Below are positions 12,331-23,385 of a stretch of DNA of 55,000 bases, piece by piece. Position 1 is the stretch's first letter. Each line of letters opens with the position of its first letter. The translations under genes and the position numbers were made by a program. Source of the stretch: Cristatella mucedo (taxonomy: Eukaryota; Bryozoa; Phylactolaemata; Cristatellidae); assembly GCA_009760855.2 (NCBI GenBank), contig WPIO01000122.1, positions 836,001 through 891,000 on the forward strand, in the 5' to 3' direction. A model generated the notes under the pieces. That model saw nothing but the letters and a program-made list of their open reading frames with translations. It was not told where the DNA came from and ran no database searches.

Positions 12331-13160
12331 CAGCACCTTGCTAGTTGGCAATGTCTTCTCTCAATGACCTGAATTGTAAACGATTGGATGCTCGTGGGAA
12401 CCCAATACAAATAGCTTAAGGTGCACGAAGAAGTCCAAAAGCAGATGTTGCTGTTTGGGCACATCCGACTTCCAGCTCCGCACATTAGGAATAAATTGTT
12501 TTATTGGTAGCTCCCAACCATAGATATGAAAGCAGAAATACGAGCCAGAATGCTGTAATGTGACCATTTCATGTCCACAAACTGTTTGCTATTTCTTGTG
12601 CACTTACCTTTTCACAGCCAGTATGTGGTGACTGTCGAACAAAAAATTTTGATCTACGATAAATAGCACCTTTGAGCGTCTCTGCCACCAATGTGAGATA
12701 CCGCATAGTGCCTAAATTATTGTATTTCATCTTTCTTTGGCCAGTATTCTGGACAGTCCTAAAAAACCGATGCAGAGCATCCTAAAGAAGGCCGTGGCGT
12801 AAACTATGCTAGTGAGAACCTGAGTAAGCGAGAGAGATAGAAATGAGATCAAGAAAAGATGAGAATTATGATATAGACGTTGTGAGAATGAGAAAGAGAG
12901 AGAGAGAGATAGAGAATAGAGAGGGAGAGGGAGAGGGGAATTGTAAGGTATCGACCGATAGATATACATTGTTAGCGAAATAGCGGACGAGAAAAAAGTT
13001 AGATAAACAAAGAAAAAGAGAGAGGCAGATAAAGATGGAGGTAAGAAGAAGTATTGGAAAAGAGAGATTCAGTGAATTAAAGATAGCTAGATTGAGTGAG
13101 AGAGAGAGATGGGTAAAGAGACAGTTATATAGGGAGAGTAGAGGTAGAATTAGCAACTGA
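12330..13160. repeat. Duplicated block R2 (copy in the PTP pseudogene)
   Basis: Collinear with 48460-49380: CGATTGGATGCT, AAGTCCAAAAGCAGATGT, the YWP exon, GGCCAGTATTC and the GA-rich stretch. Confidence 0.8.
12608..12758 (-). pseudogene. PTP pseudogene, YWP-block exon
   Basis: The acceptor (TTTTTTAG) and an excellent donor (AAG then GTAAGT) are kept at the same positions as in the 48764-48916 exon. The translation begins D-C-P-E-Y-W-P-K-K. The exon is 151 nt against 153 in the paralogue, and the 2-nt loss shifts the frame in the second half. An in-frame TAA replaces a Ser codon shortly after the YWP motif. The exon is clearly homologous and clearly dead. Confidence 0.75.
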
Positions 13161-13330
13161 GTAATTGATGGAAGTAAAGAGAAAGACGAACATGGATAGA
13201 TATTAATAGATTAAAAACCGATGAACGGCTGTAGAGAATTCGGAAGTGTAAAAATATTGATTGATAGGTAGAAATTGAGAGTATTAGAGACGAAGAGATC
13301 AGTGGAGAAATATAGCAGAATCAAAGCAAC
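12830..13330. repeat. GA-rich imperfect repeat region
   Basis: Purine-rich DNA with many GAGAGA runs, most perfect near 12895-12912. Equivalent to the GA-rich region at 48.99-49.38 kb, upstream of the paralogous PTP YWP exon. Confidence 0.85.
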
Positions 13331-13619
13331 GTAAGCAGAAAAACTAGCCATATAGCAAATATCGTAGGCTATGTGAAAAGTTTCTACTAGAAGTATCGGA
13401 TAGCATAAACATGCCTGCTGGATCGCATGGTTACCTTAAACCACCGGTCTCAAAACGCATTTAAGACGGTTTACCTCGCTTTGGCGATCCAGTAAGTGTA
13501 TGACGACCAAAAAATGCAGAATAATTTCAAAGATAAAAAATGATCGTAAAAATACCCCTGCAAGCAACATCTTCATCGAAACTTCCGCCTAATCCTTAGT
13601 CTTATCGGTCCTGACACAC

Positions 13620-14167
13620 AGAATGCTGCAACATTGCCCATTTCGATGTTCTCAATAACTTTGCTCCTTCGAGTAAGGTTGTCCGGTGGTTTCTCCAGTG
13701 CTGCCTCATCGAGCATATGCGCCTCCTACTACTGCCTCGAGATTCGGCTCGCTAAACTTACGTTCGCGACGACCTGCAGCATTTCGAAGGTCTTTGTGCG
13801 TCACGACGCGGTTCGTAGACCACTTTAGCCACCTTATGACGGCCCTTACGTTGCTCTCAAACGGCGAAGAGGCATTTTTCTGTCAACTTCGCCGGCCGCC
13901 TAATGGATATTTCAATTAACCAGCTAAAGCCCGCATACGTCAAGCGCAGCCAAATGGAAAGGGCACATCTGCGGCATTGAAGGAATCTTTTTCGACCGAG
14001 TCGTCTCCAAAGACATCACCTACGCCTACTTCAGAGCAATCACTTTCGTCGGAGTCGCCCAATACGGCTATCTTGCCTCTGGCTCACGAAACGTGGTCCG
14101 CGGCCATAAGCTTTCTCCCCGTTTTTCGGATTATAACATCAAATGTCACATTGGCTCGGGCCAAGTG

Positions 14168-14170
<3 letters not shown>
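13620..14170 (+). mobile_element. Ty3/gypsy integrase C-terminal domain remnant
   Basis: The plus strand reads V-F-V-R-H-D-A-V-R-R-P-L near 13790, then a stop and P-P-Y-D-G-P-Y at about 13829-13850, the GPY/F module. Then come M-D-I-S-I-N-Q-L-K-P-A-Y-V near 13905-13940 and a C-terminal A-H-E-T-W-S-A-A...F-R-I-I-T-S-N-V-T-L-A-R-A near 14080-14160. It is broken by stops and frame changes. The (GA)n tract that begins right after it sits where the polypurine tract and 3' LTR should be. Confidence 0.8.
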
Positions 14171-14205
<35 letters not shown>

Positions 14206-14220
14206 AGAGAGAGAGAGGAG

Positions 14221-14307
<87 letters not shown>
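14171..14307. repeat. (GA)n tract with G-rich interruptions
   Basis: 137 bp of GA repeat broken by GGGGGG and GGAGGGG blocks. It follows the Ty3/gypsy integrase C-terminus directly, at the place where a polypurine tract is expected. Confidence 0.95.
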
Positions 14308-14308
<1 letters not shown>

Positions 14309-16020
14309 CCTTTGTGGGTGAGGCATCGCCAAGGTGTCACCCCGCCCTAGCCTTACTGGGGCAGAAGTGCACAACGCTTCTGCCGCCAGGTCTTCCCGAT
14401 GACTGGGAGAAGGCGTATGCCCCACGTGGTCACGTGATCATTACCAGCCGGAGCTCTCGTTCCTCTCTCGCAGCCGTGAGCGGGCGTAGCGTCAGTCTCC
14501 TGCCCCATGCGTGCGTGGAGAGAAGAGCCTCGCAACTTCGTCACTTTAATTACATCTTGTGGATAAGATAGTGGCTTCGCTTGCAATTGCGGCAGGCTGC
14601 ACTGCAAATGCTCTCATCAAAAACCTTCCGAGCAACTAGCCGAAGTTGACCCACACAGTACGTCATTAACATGGCTTGTCTCTGTGATAGCTCGAATGAA
14701 GTTTGGCAATAGGTCCCAACTAAAGGCACAGCCAGACCGTGTGCCTGCCAATTGAGTGCGGTAAAGACCACGATTGGTGATTGGCAACTCAATCCAGAGC
14801 AGGCCGACAAACTCCCGATCGTGTGGATCACGATAGGTCGGATCTCGCCATTCGATGATCTAAGCCGGCGAACTACTAATTTCGCTCATGCACTCCAAAC
14901 CGTCAGTTGGAAGTGTGCGAGGCTCTTTAGCAGTACTAAAGCCCGCCTACCGTCGTCCCCAGCAGGCGGCAGGCGTTACAATCGTCACCTGCTCATTTCT
15001 AAGCAGTGCATACACCGCCGAGGCAGTTCGAACAATCGCTGAGTCAGTTCGAACGATTCAAATAGCAGCAGAGCACACTGCGGTAGGGGAAGGGCATTGG
15101 GAGCTAGCTGCAGTGGCTCGCGGTTCCTTCACATTGTCCCTCCCCCAACTCCTCCCCACCCACCAGTAGTATTGCACCCGCTGTACAGCCGATAGACCGA
15201 TAGATTATAGACTTTATCACAGCCTGAGCGGCCGATAACTAAAGAGAGTCAATTTAAATGCCGTATTCTATCTCGGCTTTGACCCACGAGCTTGACTTCA
15301 ACGACAGGCGAAGGCTCCACAGTATGGCTCCGAGAGCCAGCTGGTCCACTGCTAGTTCAATAAGGCACCTCTCTGTCTATTCGGTCACGAGTTTCTCTTC
15401 GTTCGCCAACCACCTGGAAGTTACAAAAGCTAAGGCGGACGCTCAGGGTAAGCACAAGCAGGTGACGTCTGTAAGAAACTTTTAAGCAAAGGCCATAAGG
15501 CACCTGTCTGAGGCATCTGCTAGAAACCGATACTTGGCAGCTTTCCCTGTGGAGAGCTCCGATAGCTGGAAAAGTGAGTAGAGATGCTTCATTCAGAGTA
15601 ACAGGCTTCCCCACTGCACTTATTTGTGCTGGCTTAGGTGAACTCCACAAATTCTCGTGCCCCATCTGTCGCACTTGGTTACACAAATACATTGACATAC
15701 TATATACGCGAGTTGAGAAAGTTTTATTTGTCATAGTGCAGGTAGCTATCACAGCTTACTATTTTTCTTCCACTAAAGTGGCACACTCGTCTATTAAAGT
15801 TGGGGTGCCAATATAGTATAGTATTTTTCCTCTATGCTTAACAAGCCGAATCAGAGATTCAATCTTGCTATGTCGATGATCTCAGATGCAACAGGCTCAT
15901 TTTAAGCATTCGAGGGGTAATTTTGATTCGCTCTATATGTGCAGGAATCAGATTATGCCTGCTTTTTCTGGCTGTTGCAGTCAATAATTTGGTAATGCTT
16001 TCTATATCGCATATGTAAAG
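14308..16020. other. GC-richer unassigned stretch after Ty3/gypsy
   Basis: Could include a decayed 3' LTR of the gypsy element ending at 14.17 kb, but no LTR ends or partner were found. A repeated CAGTTCGAAC motif occurs near 15022 and 15044. The 131-codon minus frame at 15357-15752 has no motif I recognise. Confidence 0.35.
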
Positions 16021-16027
16021 TGCTTAG

Positions 16028-16032
16028 AGAGT

Positions 16033-16067
<35 letters not shown>

Positions 16068-16090
16068 GGGGAGAGAGAGAGAGTGAGAGG
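16028..16090. repeat. (GA)n imperfect microsatellite
   Basis: GAGAGA runs with AAAGAAGGGG interruptions. Confidence 0.9.
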
Positions 16091-16094
16091 AAGA

Positions 16095-17215
16095 TTGAGT
16101 TCTCTGAAGACGCGTTACAAATTTATTGTTATTGCTAATTTTATTAATCAGTTTTTATTGGAATTTTTACAACTGGCAGCTGACACATCTATGGTAAGAG
16201 GAGTTTTCAAGCCAAATCTCAAATTAGGAAACACATATTCTCTTAACCGACGGGGATAGACACGAGTTTCAGTCGTGCCTTTAGTGCCTAGTCGTGACGT
16301 ATGGGAAGAAGGAATTTTAAAATCCCGTACTTCGTTAAAAAGCTCTTTTTTATTAAGATCTTAACAATAGAAGCTTTCAAGATATAGACTTTCGTGGTGG
16401 ACGTTGTTCTGATTTAGATCTTTCAAAATATTGTTGCCTTCAAATAAGAAACTAAATTCGGCTTCAAGATCTGTGAGTCGGAAAAACCTAATTTCAACTT
16501 CTTGTCAGAAATAGTCGATCAAGTCCTTCATTGTTCTTAAATATCTGCCTATGCCGTGAGACCATAGTTTTTAAAGTTTCTCTCGGCTTCCGTGTACTTC
16601 TGCGGATTCTTCGTTCAACTGAAGCGGCCTATAGTTTACATATCTTTTCGCAACTAGTAGTGATTATTGGCACATGTCTTCTCTAACTCTTAAAAATCAA
16701 TCTCAAGAGATTGGCTGTCAGAAGAGGCGTCTTTGAAATTAATCTTGGGATCCTGCAGTCTCTGTTGTACGGCACAGAGCCAACAAGTTAGAGTTAAAAA
16801 TAATATAGGAGATTGCCAGCTTTACTTTTTGTTTCAATCGTTACACTTGCAATGTCAGAAAGATGCTCCAAAAGACCTACAGTACTGTTCATTCCATCAT
16901 TTAGAACGTTTACCACCTCCACTCTCGCAATCCACTTTGTTGCAGAGTCACGTTTGACAGTGACGGCTAAACATTTCTTCAGTTCCTCCCACTTTCAATT
17001 TTATCTTGAATAAAATAGGTAGATGCTAGTTGTTGTTCAAAGAATGGTGGGGACAACGGAATCTTGACTTGCAGCTTCAACTGCTGCCAGGTTAAGACTG
17101 TGGTTATTATAGTGTACAAACATTGCCTTCAAATTTCATGAAAATATTCTCTTTTGGACAGCTGACAATTAGCCAGGCATGCCTGCTGCATTGTCGCCGC
17201 ACAGCCAGTTAAGGT
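16095..17215. other. No recognisable feature
   Basis: AT-rich, with short frames only. Nothing supported. Confidence 0.5.
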
Positions 17216-17264
17216 TAAGCCAGCAACCACCTTACCTAGTGTGCCATCCTAGTTCACCGAACCG

Positions 17265-17440
17265 GGATGGCACACTAGGTACTTGGCAGTTGCATTTCAC
17301 GCTATCAGCTCCGAGGTCGTGCATTTGAATCCTGTGGTGGGTGATTCTTTAGCGAAACTGGAGCGGAGGTAATAGCCTCAAAGGCTCTTCTGTCGCTATG
17401 CAAAAGCACCTGTTAAATCAGCTAGTATTTATTTATTTTT
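17265..17440 (+). mobile_element. SINE-1 copy
   Basis: The A box (TGGCACACTAGG) is identical to the 6748 copy and the B box is degraded (CATTTGAATCC). The body blocks GGTGGGTGATTC, TCAAAGGCTCTTCTGTCGC and the ATTTATTTATTT tail are shared. A truncated inverted copy of the head lies immediately upstream at 17219-17249. Confidence 0.85.
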
Positions 17441-18469
17441 AGCCAAGCAGGTCTAATTTGCGTGGTCTAATAGTGTGTCAGTGCTCAGCAGCAGCACACT
17501 CGCTCGTCCATGACGCGGCAGAGCAGGCCGGGCACGCCCTTGACGCGAAGTAGCCTGCCTGCGGCGGACAGCAAGAGGCGAGCGGACAAGAAGGGCAGAT
17601 GGAGCGCGGAAGGAGGGGTTGGCAGCCGTATGCTGTTTGTGCTGGAAGAGCCAGCCGAGTACGAAGTATGTAAAGCCCCCTAGGTGTTTCCTTGCCGGCC
17701 CGCGTGTGCCGCCAGAGCTTCACTCCACAGCTAAAGCTTGGTCCTAGTGTGTAAACATGTTTCACTAGCTCAGCCAGCAGTAGTTCGGTCCTTTGAGACA
17801 AGGTTTGGTATTCTGGAATGAAAAAGTTTAGAAAGAAATATGCACGACCCATTATGATTGTCGCACCTCTAGGTCTTGTTGTCCGGGGACGTCTGTCCCT
17901 CATTTCCCACCCCTTCAATCCCTCTGACTATCTATACTCTCACTGCGACCGGTATCATTGCAAAACGAGATATTGGTTTTAATTTCTGAACATCTGAATC
18001 TCAGCTGTACCTCTACTTAGATCGTTTTGATCCTTGCTATTCACCAGACTAGCTTTACTATCTTAGCGCCGGCTTCGCCGAAGATGGCATTCGGATGATT
18101 ATCAGCTATTTAAAGCTGAACCGTGATAGGTTCAACATATTACTCACCAGTCAATCTAGTGCCATACAAATATTACAGACTGAACATCAAGGTTGTTTCT
18201 ATGAGCATCAATCCGTGAGCATCTTTCAGGAGTCTTGGCGTACTATTAAAAAAATGATTTAGTCAGTGGAACAATATCCTTCACGGACAACATATTTCTA
18301 ATTGCTATTGCTATTACTATTACTATTTTGCTAGAGTTGTTTGCGTTGCAAAGGGCTATGTTAAATAAATACACCGGCACTTTAGAGGAAAATCAGTAGG
18401 TATGTGCGTTCAGAGCTAGTAGTTCTCTTACAACCGGACAAAGAATTTGTGGCCGAGGTAGCAAGGCTA
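17441..18469. other. Unassigned; one 146-codon minus frame
   Basis: The minus frame at 17478-17918 is GC-rich, with Cys- and Ala-rich C-terminal composition and no known motif. Could be chance in GC-rich transposon-derived DNA. Confidence 0.3.
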
Positions 18470-20990
18470 ACTTGAAGGCAGGAAGAGAATGGAACGGAGG
18501 TTGAAAAATCCACGGATGATGTCTCCTTTAGAGGTTTTCAATAAAATTATCCAACTTGCTGGCAAATCTAGCAGTGAAGATAGTGGCCACAAAGCCTCCC
18601 GGTACACTCGCTCGGCCGACGAGGCCAATGCCACACTTTTCAGCAGTGCGGATTCCGAAAAACACGAGGGGCAACGCCTTTCGCTGCGAATGTGGCGGGC
18701 TAGTGCTGCGTTGAGCTGTCGGTACATGTGCTCTACCTTGCCGTTTTCGGCCGAATGGTGAGCCGTTGCACGAAGGTTGTATTCCCATGGCCTTCATGAG
18801 TTCGAACCACAGGAACGACTCGAATTGTCCTGCGCGGTTGCAAGTAAGCAATGCCGGGACGCCGTGGCATGATATCCAGCAGTCAATAAATGCTTTTGCG
18901 ACGGTGGACGCGGAAATACCGTCGAAGGAAAGGGTTAAGGCCAGCGTGTGAATTGGTTGACAATTTTAAGTAAATATGCAACACCATCGGAGTGAGTGAG
19001 CGGCCCGAGGAGGTCAATGACTATGCCTGAATCGAGGCAACCGGGTGGGAAAATGCCCCACTGGCGTCGAAGTGTGTCGAGCTACCTCTGCAGGTAGGCA
19101 TGCGATGCATGTCTGGGTCCAAGAGCGAACTTTGAAATTCATGTTAGACGTACGAACCGGGATGCGACCAGACGTAGTGTAGCTCGTATTTCGGGATGTG
19201 CGAGTCTGTGCGGTTTGTCGAAGATTCGTCGACGGAAGGCGGCTGGCACGGCAATCGTGGCCGCTAGAACGGTCACGTACAATGGTTTCCCGTGACATCG
19301 GCTATGGCACCGATTGAAGGTGTAGGGAAGTAGTTGGTGATGCCAGGATTTCAGGCTCTTTAGCGGCGGCGATCTTGCTGTAAACGCTAGGATGGTCGTC
19401 CGTATTAAACACAGCCTTAGCTCATGAAAGTGCTTTGGCGACGCTATTCTCTGTACCCTTTAAGTATCGGACGTCTATTATAATACACTTGATAATAATA
19501 GCACACTTCATAAAGCGCCCTCACATAACTCAATCTCTATCAAAGCGCTTTACATTTGCTGCAAAAGGAAACTTGATTTAATGGTGAGTAATATCATGCT
19601 TGATAAAAAGCATGAATACCGTGGTTAGGTGTGACCTGCACAGGGTCAGCTTGCAAGTGTGGTTAGCAGCCGTATGCAACAGTGTTAGCCCGCATAAGTA
19701 CATGAAGGACACCACAGGGACCCACTAAATGCGGTCCTAAATAGATGGGTTTTTTAGTTCTTTTTTGTTGGGACGCAAGTCGGGAGTGAGTTCCATTTTT
19801 TGGAGCATTCGAACTACATGCCCGGTCTCCATAGGATTTGAGTCTTGTATGAGGTATTAGTAAACTGCTAGATTCCGAAAAACGGGTGGTACGAAGCTTG
19901 GCCTGGTTGGGGGAGTAGATCTGAGAGATAGGCTGGAGCCAAAGAATGAAGTGACCTAAAAGTGAGCTACAAGACCTTGAAGTAAACTCGTTGCTTGACT
20001 AGTAGCCAGTGAAGGTCAGCGAGAATGCATTGGTATTTGACGATATGCCTGGGCGAGATCAATTTTAGAGAAAACCACATTGCCGTGTAGAGCAGCTGAG
20101 AAATCTTTTAGCAGTGGTACAGGGTAGCAGTCAAGCTTCTTTATGCAACTTTTCACAGCACGACAGTCGCCGCAAGGGCACCTGTCGCCGTCCTTTTTTG
20201 GTTTTGAGTTGGAGAGGACTGGCGTACTCGCTCTCCGGCGGCTCAATTGTCCCCAGCTGCAGCATATGCTTGAATTCAGCGCGAGCTGCTGTCAGGCTGT
20301 CTTGAGCCAGACGCCGCTGGCAGGAGTGGTAGACGGGTCGCTCGTGCCACTATCGTGGCGAACTGAGTGCTTTACCGGCGCAAAAAGGATTCCGGGTTAG
20401 GCGATGCTTGTGAATCGGCGAAGCAAAGCAGCGTAATCGGCTCGTAGAGTCGAAGGGATAGAGCAGAGATGATAGGGCGTAATGAGTGAAGTAAGCTCGC
20501 ACCGCTCGCTAAGCTGAGTGCAGCCGCCGCATAGTGGGCGGTGCTCGACGTCTACGATGAGCCTGAAATTATCAAGAGCTGATGAAAGGGTACGTAATGT
20601 GGGCTACCGAGAAACCCAATAGAAATTCCGGTGAATACATAGGGTTCAAATGGAAAATTCGCGAGCCGCATTCCGCAATCGAAGAGCAATTGGCAGCCAG
20701 CAGATGAGACGGGGCAGGGCGGCGCCTCTCGGTAGGAGTCGTTGGAACGACGCTAAGCGCCTAGCCAGCCTCGGTAAGAAAACGCATGCCTGCGTCGGGG
20801 TCGTGTACGAATAGTAAGCGGCTAACCTCGTTCCCCGGCTGTGGAGCCATCTGCACTATTAGCCCGGATTCCCGTTTAAAGGAAACTTGTCACCCGAAAG
20901 GCACTGGAAAGCCTTGTCTCTAAACCTTGTATGATAATGGCACCAGGCGCCATTCGGAGATCTCAGTCCTTAACGGGGTAGCGTGCGAAA
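18470..20990 (-). mobile_element. Ty3/gypsy pol remnant: gag knuckle, protease, partial RT, RNase H end, integrase
   Basis: On the minus strand in order: a gag knuckle-like C-x2-H...C near 20975-20930; protease near 20810-20560 with the D-T-G motif decayed to E-A-G followed by a stop; and RT start near 20250-20025 with K-P-K-K-D-G, then F-S-K-I-D-L-A-Q-A-Y-R-Q-I-P-M. LINE-A interrupts at 19480-20024. After it come an RNase H end (Y-L-K-G-T-E-N-S-V-A near 19455) and integrase with zinc-finger C-I-A-C near 19100, I-D-L-L-G-P-L near 19015, and Q-F-E-S-F-L-W-F-E-L-M-K-A-M-G-I near 18820. The catalytic Y-x-D-D part of RT is absent. Stops and frameshifts occur throughout, so it is dead. Confidence 0.88.
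19480..20024 (-). mobile_element. LINE-A fragment inserted in Ty3/gypsy pol
   Basis: The 3' terminus lies at 19480-19530 and shows an extra copy of the CACTTGATAATA tail motif. The 3' UTR and ORF end run to 20024, matching the L-H-W-L-P-V region. On the left, Ty3/gypsy RNase H/integrase resumes at about 19478. On the right, Ty3/gypsy reverse transcriptase begins at 20025. Roughly 1 kb of expected pol (catalytic RT half and most of RNase H) is absent at this point. Confidence 0.85.
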
Positions 20991-22920
20991 ATGCCTTGTC
21001 ATAACCCAAAAAATTGTAATTTTTTTTGAATTCGCGTATAAAGATAAACTAGTTATAAATGCAAGCTCAAATTTTGGTGGTTGTCAGATGACTGGAACAT
21101 GGTCAATAAAATTCTTATGTAAGACCTATTTAAACCGGAAGTATCATCGAGCTCGACAAAAAATTTTATTTGACAAATAACTGAGCCGGAATTGCGGTTT
21201 TCTGGTGAACTCTGCGAATATAAGCTACTCAGCCCTAAGCGGACCCTCAAAAATAACTTTGGAAAATGATAAAACGTAAAACTTTCCCGAAAATGACACG
21301 CCCCTCGAGATCACACGTCCGACTGGTAGTATAACAAGATCATAAAAGAGTAAACCCCTTATTGGCAGGGTGCCTAGTCCCGCTTCTGCTTCCCGCCCCG
21401 CCCATAACAACCAGCGGTAAATGGCATTCCAAGGCCCACTCCTTATTTACTCGGCAAAAACATGATTACATTGGTATGCTTACATCGGATCACAAACCGG
21501 AAGTGACTGTCATTCGGTCAGTATACGAATATTAGGGATAATGTATTGAGAATTAACTGTTGCCGGCGCCACCATAACAAAGGAGTCCATTATCACGGCA
21601 CCGCATGAATCCTGGGACAGCAGACCCAGTTCCTGTAGCCGCCATAACGCATGAGGCGACCGCCGACAGTGGTTCTATGTTCGGCGGCCGGTCAGCACAG
21701 TGACTTGGAAGGAACTATCGCGTCGTTTACTGGAAGCCAGTCTGAAAAAGTTGATTCATTTGTATTCAAGTAAATTTAGGTGATTTCAAGTTCTCATTTA
21801 TGTCGTTAATAGTTTAGATATTTGCATTGACGAATGCCGGTGAGCCACCCGGCTGTAGCCTCGATTGACGGCCTGTGGTATGAGACCTATCGCGGATATG
21901 ATCTGCTTAGGCTGTATAAGGATCTCATTCGGTTGACCTATTCCTAAGATCCATATTTATCTATTTATTGAATTGTTCGTGCGATGATAGCGTTTCCTAG
22001 TGCTGCCTCTTGGTTATAGCTTGGAGTTCTTAAGTTTATCTGCAAACGACAGTCCAATGCCCGCTGTCATTTATGTCATATCTCCTAAAATAATTATTCG
22101 ATCACCTTAAAACTTGGGAATAAATGATTGATTGTACTTACATAATCATTCCGGCCTTCTCGCGTGCATATTGGACCTAGGTAGATAGACATGTTTTGGT
22201 CAAAATTGGCTGTGTTTGTCGTGCTAAGACTTTGTCATCATTTGACTCACATGTCGTAAAAATGTCACAGGTAGGATAATCGTGACCCAATCAACGTGAT
22301 ATTCGAAATGCATGCTCGTAAGTAAGTATGTGTTTCCGTGTTGTATGGCGACAAATATAGTAACAATCTTGTTATTCGTCACCTACATGCTTGGGCAGCT
22401 TAAGTTGGCTTCTCTGAGTGCTGTCACAGCAGTAGTACAACTTGGTCGATACTGGGCCGATCTGTGTGAAATTTGGAATATGGGTGGGGCTCACCTGTCT
22501 CCACGTGACCCCCCCTGTGCATCTAGGCATGATGGGTGTGTATGCATATAATGTGCCTTTCACAAAGTATCCCTGGGCTGTGTCCGTGATGGCAGTCAAC
22601 ATGTCGAGATGTCAAATTTTTTTTTGCATTATTTTGTGGGGGAGTGTATAGTCGAGTGACTTGCAAATTTTGAGCAGTTTGCCATGTTTCTACAATGACT
22701 TAATCGAGAAATGTAAAGCCGTGATTGAGCTGCAGTGCTATACGTGGCCTTTGACTTTTACAGGTCATCAGAAGGTCAACACTGCAGCTATATCACATCA
22801 AACGATAGCTAATGCTACCAGTGCTCTTCGTGCCAATTTTCATGCCATTCAGTTTACTGGTCTTCGTACGATATTAATAAATTTGCTTTGGGGGGACAAC
22901 TCGCACTATTAGCCCCATTT
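20991..22920. other. 1.9 kb stretch separating gypsy gag from its knuckle and pol
   Basis: No LINE, SINE or gypsy motif recognised. Short open frames at 22312-22551 (+), 22372-22602 (-) and 22661-22912 (+) have no motifs. Position suggests it is an insertion into the gypsy element. Confidence 0.35.
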
Positions 22921-23034
22921 TGGGGGATGACTCCCACTGCTGGCTACCTTACTCCAGCACCAGCTTGCGGTCGGCTAGGGAACTGGTAGGAGAACGAATG
23001 CGTTCCAGTTAGTCCCCGTGCCTATCTTGGTTGA

Positions 23035-23385
23035 CCCTCACAATAAAGAGTTCTTCTCGCAGGGCTAGCACCTCAGCCTTGAGTGACCTGAACTCAATTA
23101 GCAGTGCTGTGGGCGTCCGGATTCAGCCGAGCTGGCAGTGGAGAACTAGTGGCTACATGAGGCAGCGTCTGCGGTGTCGTAATGGTGACTGCTGGCATCA
23201 CAATGGTGGCTACGCAATGCATGTGCCGGCTTCGAGCATGCAGTCGGCCATTGACACTAATTTTCGAGCACTGAGCTTGGTGTCGCTCCCCGATTGAACC
23301 AAACGGACGTCGGCCAGCAGGCGCTGCGAGAACAGTTCGGGAAAAAGGGCTAAACCGAACCGGTCGCTAGCGTCACCTAACAGCT
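23035..23385 (-). mobile_element. Ty3/gypsy gag (capsid) fragment
   Basis: The minus frame at 23210-23398 reads R-Q-L-L-G-D-A-S-D, then F-S-Q-R-L-L-A-D-V-R, then S-M-A-D-C-M-L-E-A. This matches gag capsid helices (Q-L-L-G...L-F-L-Q-R-L-P...A-D-K-I-M-E). A coiled-coil-like A-E-V-L-A-L-R-E-E-L follows near 23065. Its N-terminal side is cut by LINE-A at 23386. It probably belongs with the pol remnant at 18.47-20.99 kb, separated by an unexplained 1.9 kb stretch. Confidence 0.65.

Larger units (their letters stand above)
8860..13450 (-). pseudogene. Decayed paralogue of the PTP D2-like gene
   Basis: Blocks matching all four exons of the gene at 39.6-55 kb occur in the same order and strand: DFW-like about 13378-13450 (weak), YWP 12608-12758, P-loop 10466-10600 and the terminal helix about 8860-8947. 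Intron sequence also matches: 12330-13160 resembles 48460-49380, and 10190-10630 resembles 44440-44880. This is therefore a duplicated genomic segment and not a retrocopy. Stops and frameshifts occur in three of the blocks. The duplicated region is more compact here, largely because fewer LINEs have landed in it. A piece of the intron after the P-loop exon occurs a second time at about 9780-9900. Confidence 0.75.

Noticed and set aside
13413-13495. Inverted repeat CTGGATCGC ... GCGATCCAG as a terminator or element end
   Set aside because: Arms of only 9 bp with a long, poorly paired interior; may be chance and overlaps the weak PTP pseudo-exon match.
17478-17918. 146-codon minus frame as a host gene
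   Set aside because: No domain, signal peptide or splice context; GC-rich composition alone can keep such a frame open.
20560-20640. Hammerhead-like CTGATGA ... GAGAAA near 20577-20612
   Set aside because: Stem II is weak, the other helices are not visible, and the stretch is explained as gypsy protease sequence read on the other strand.
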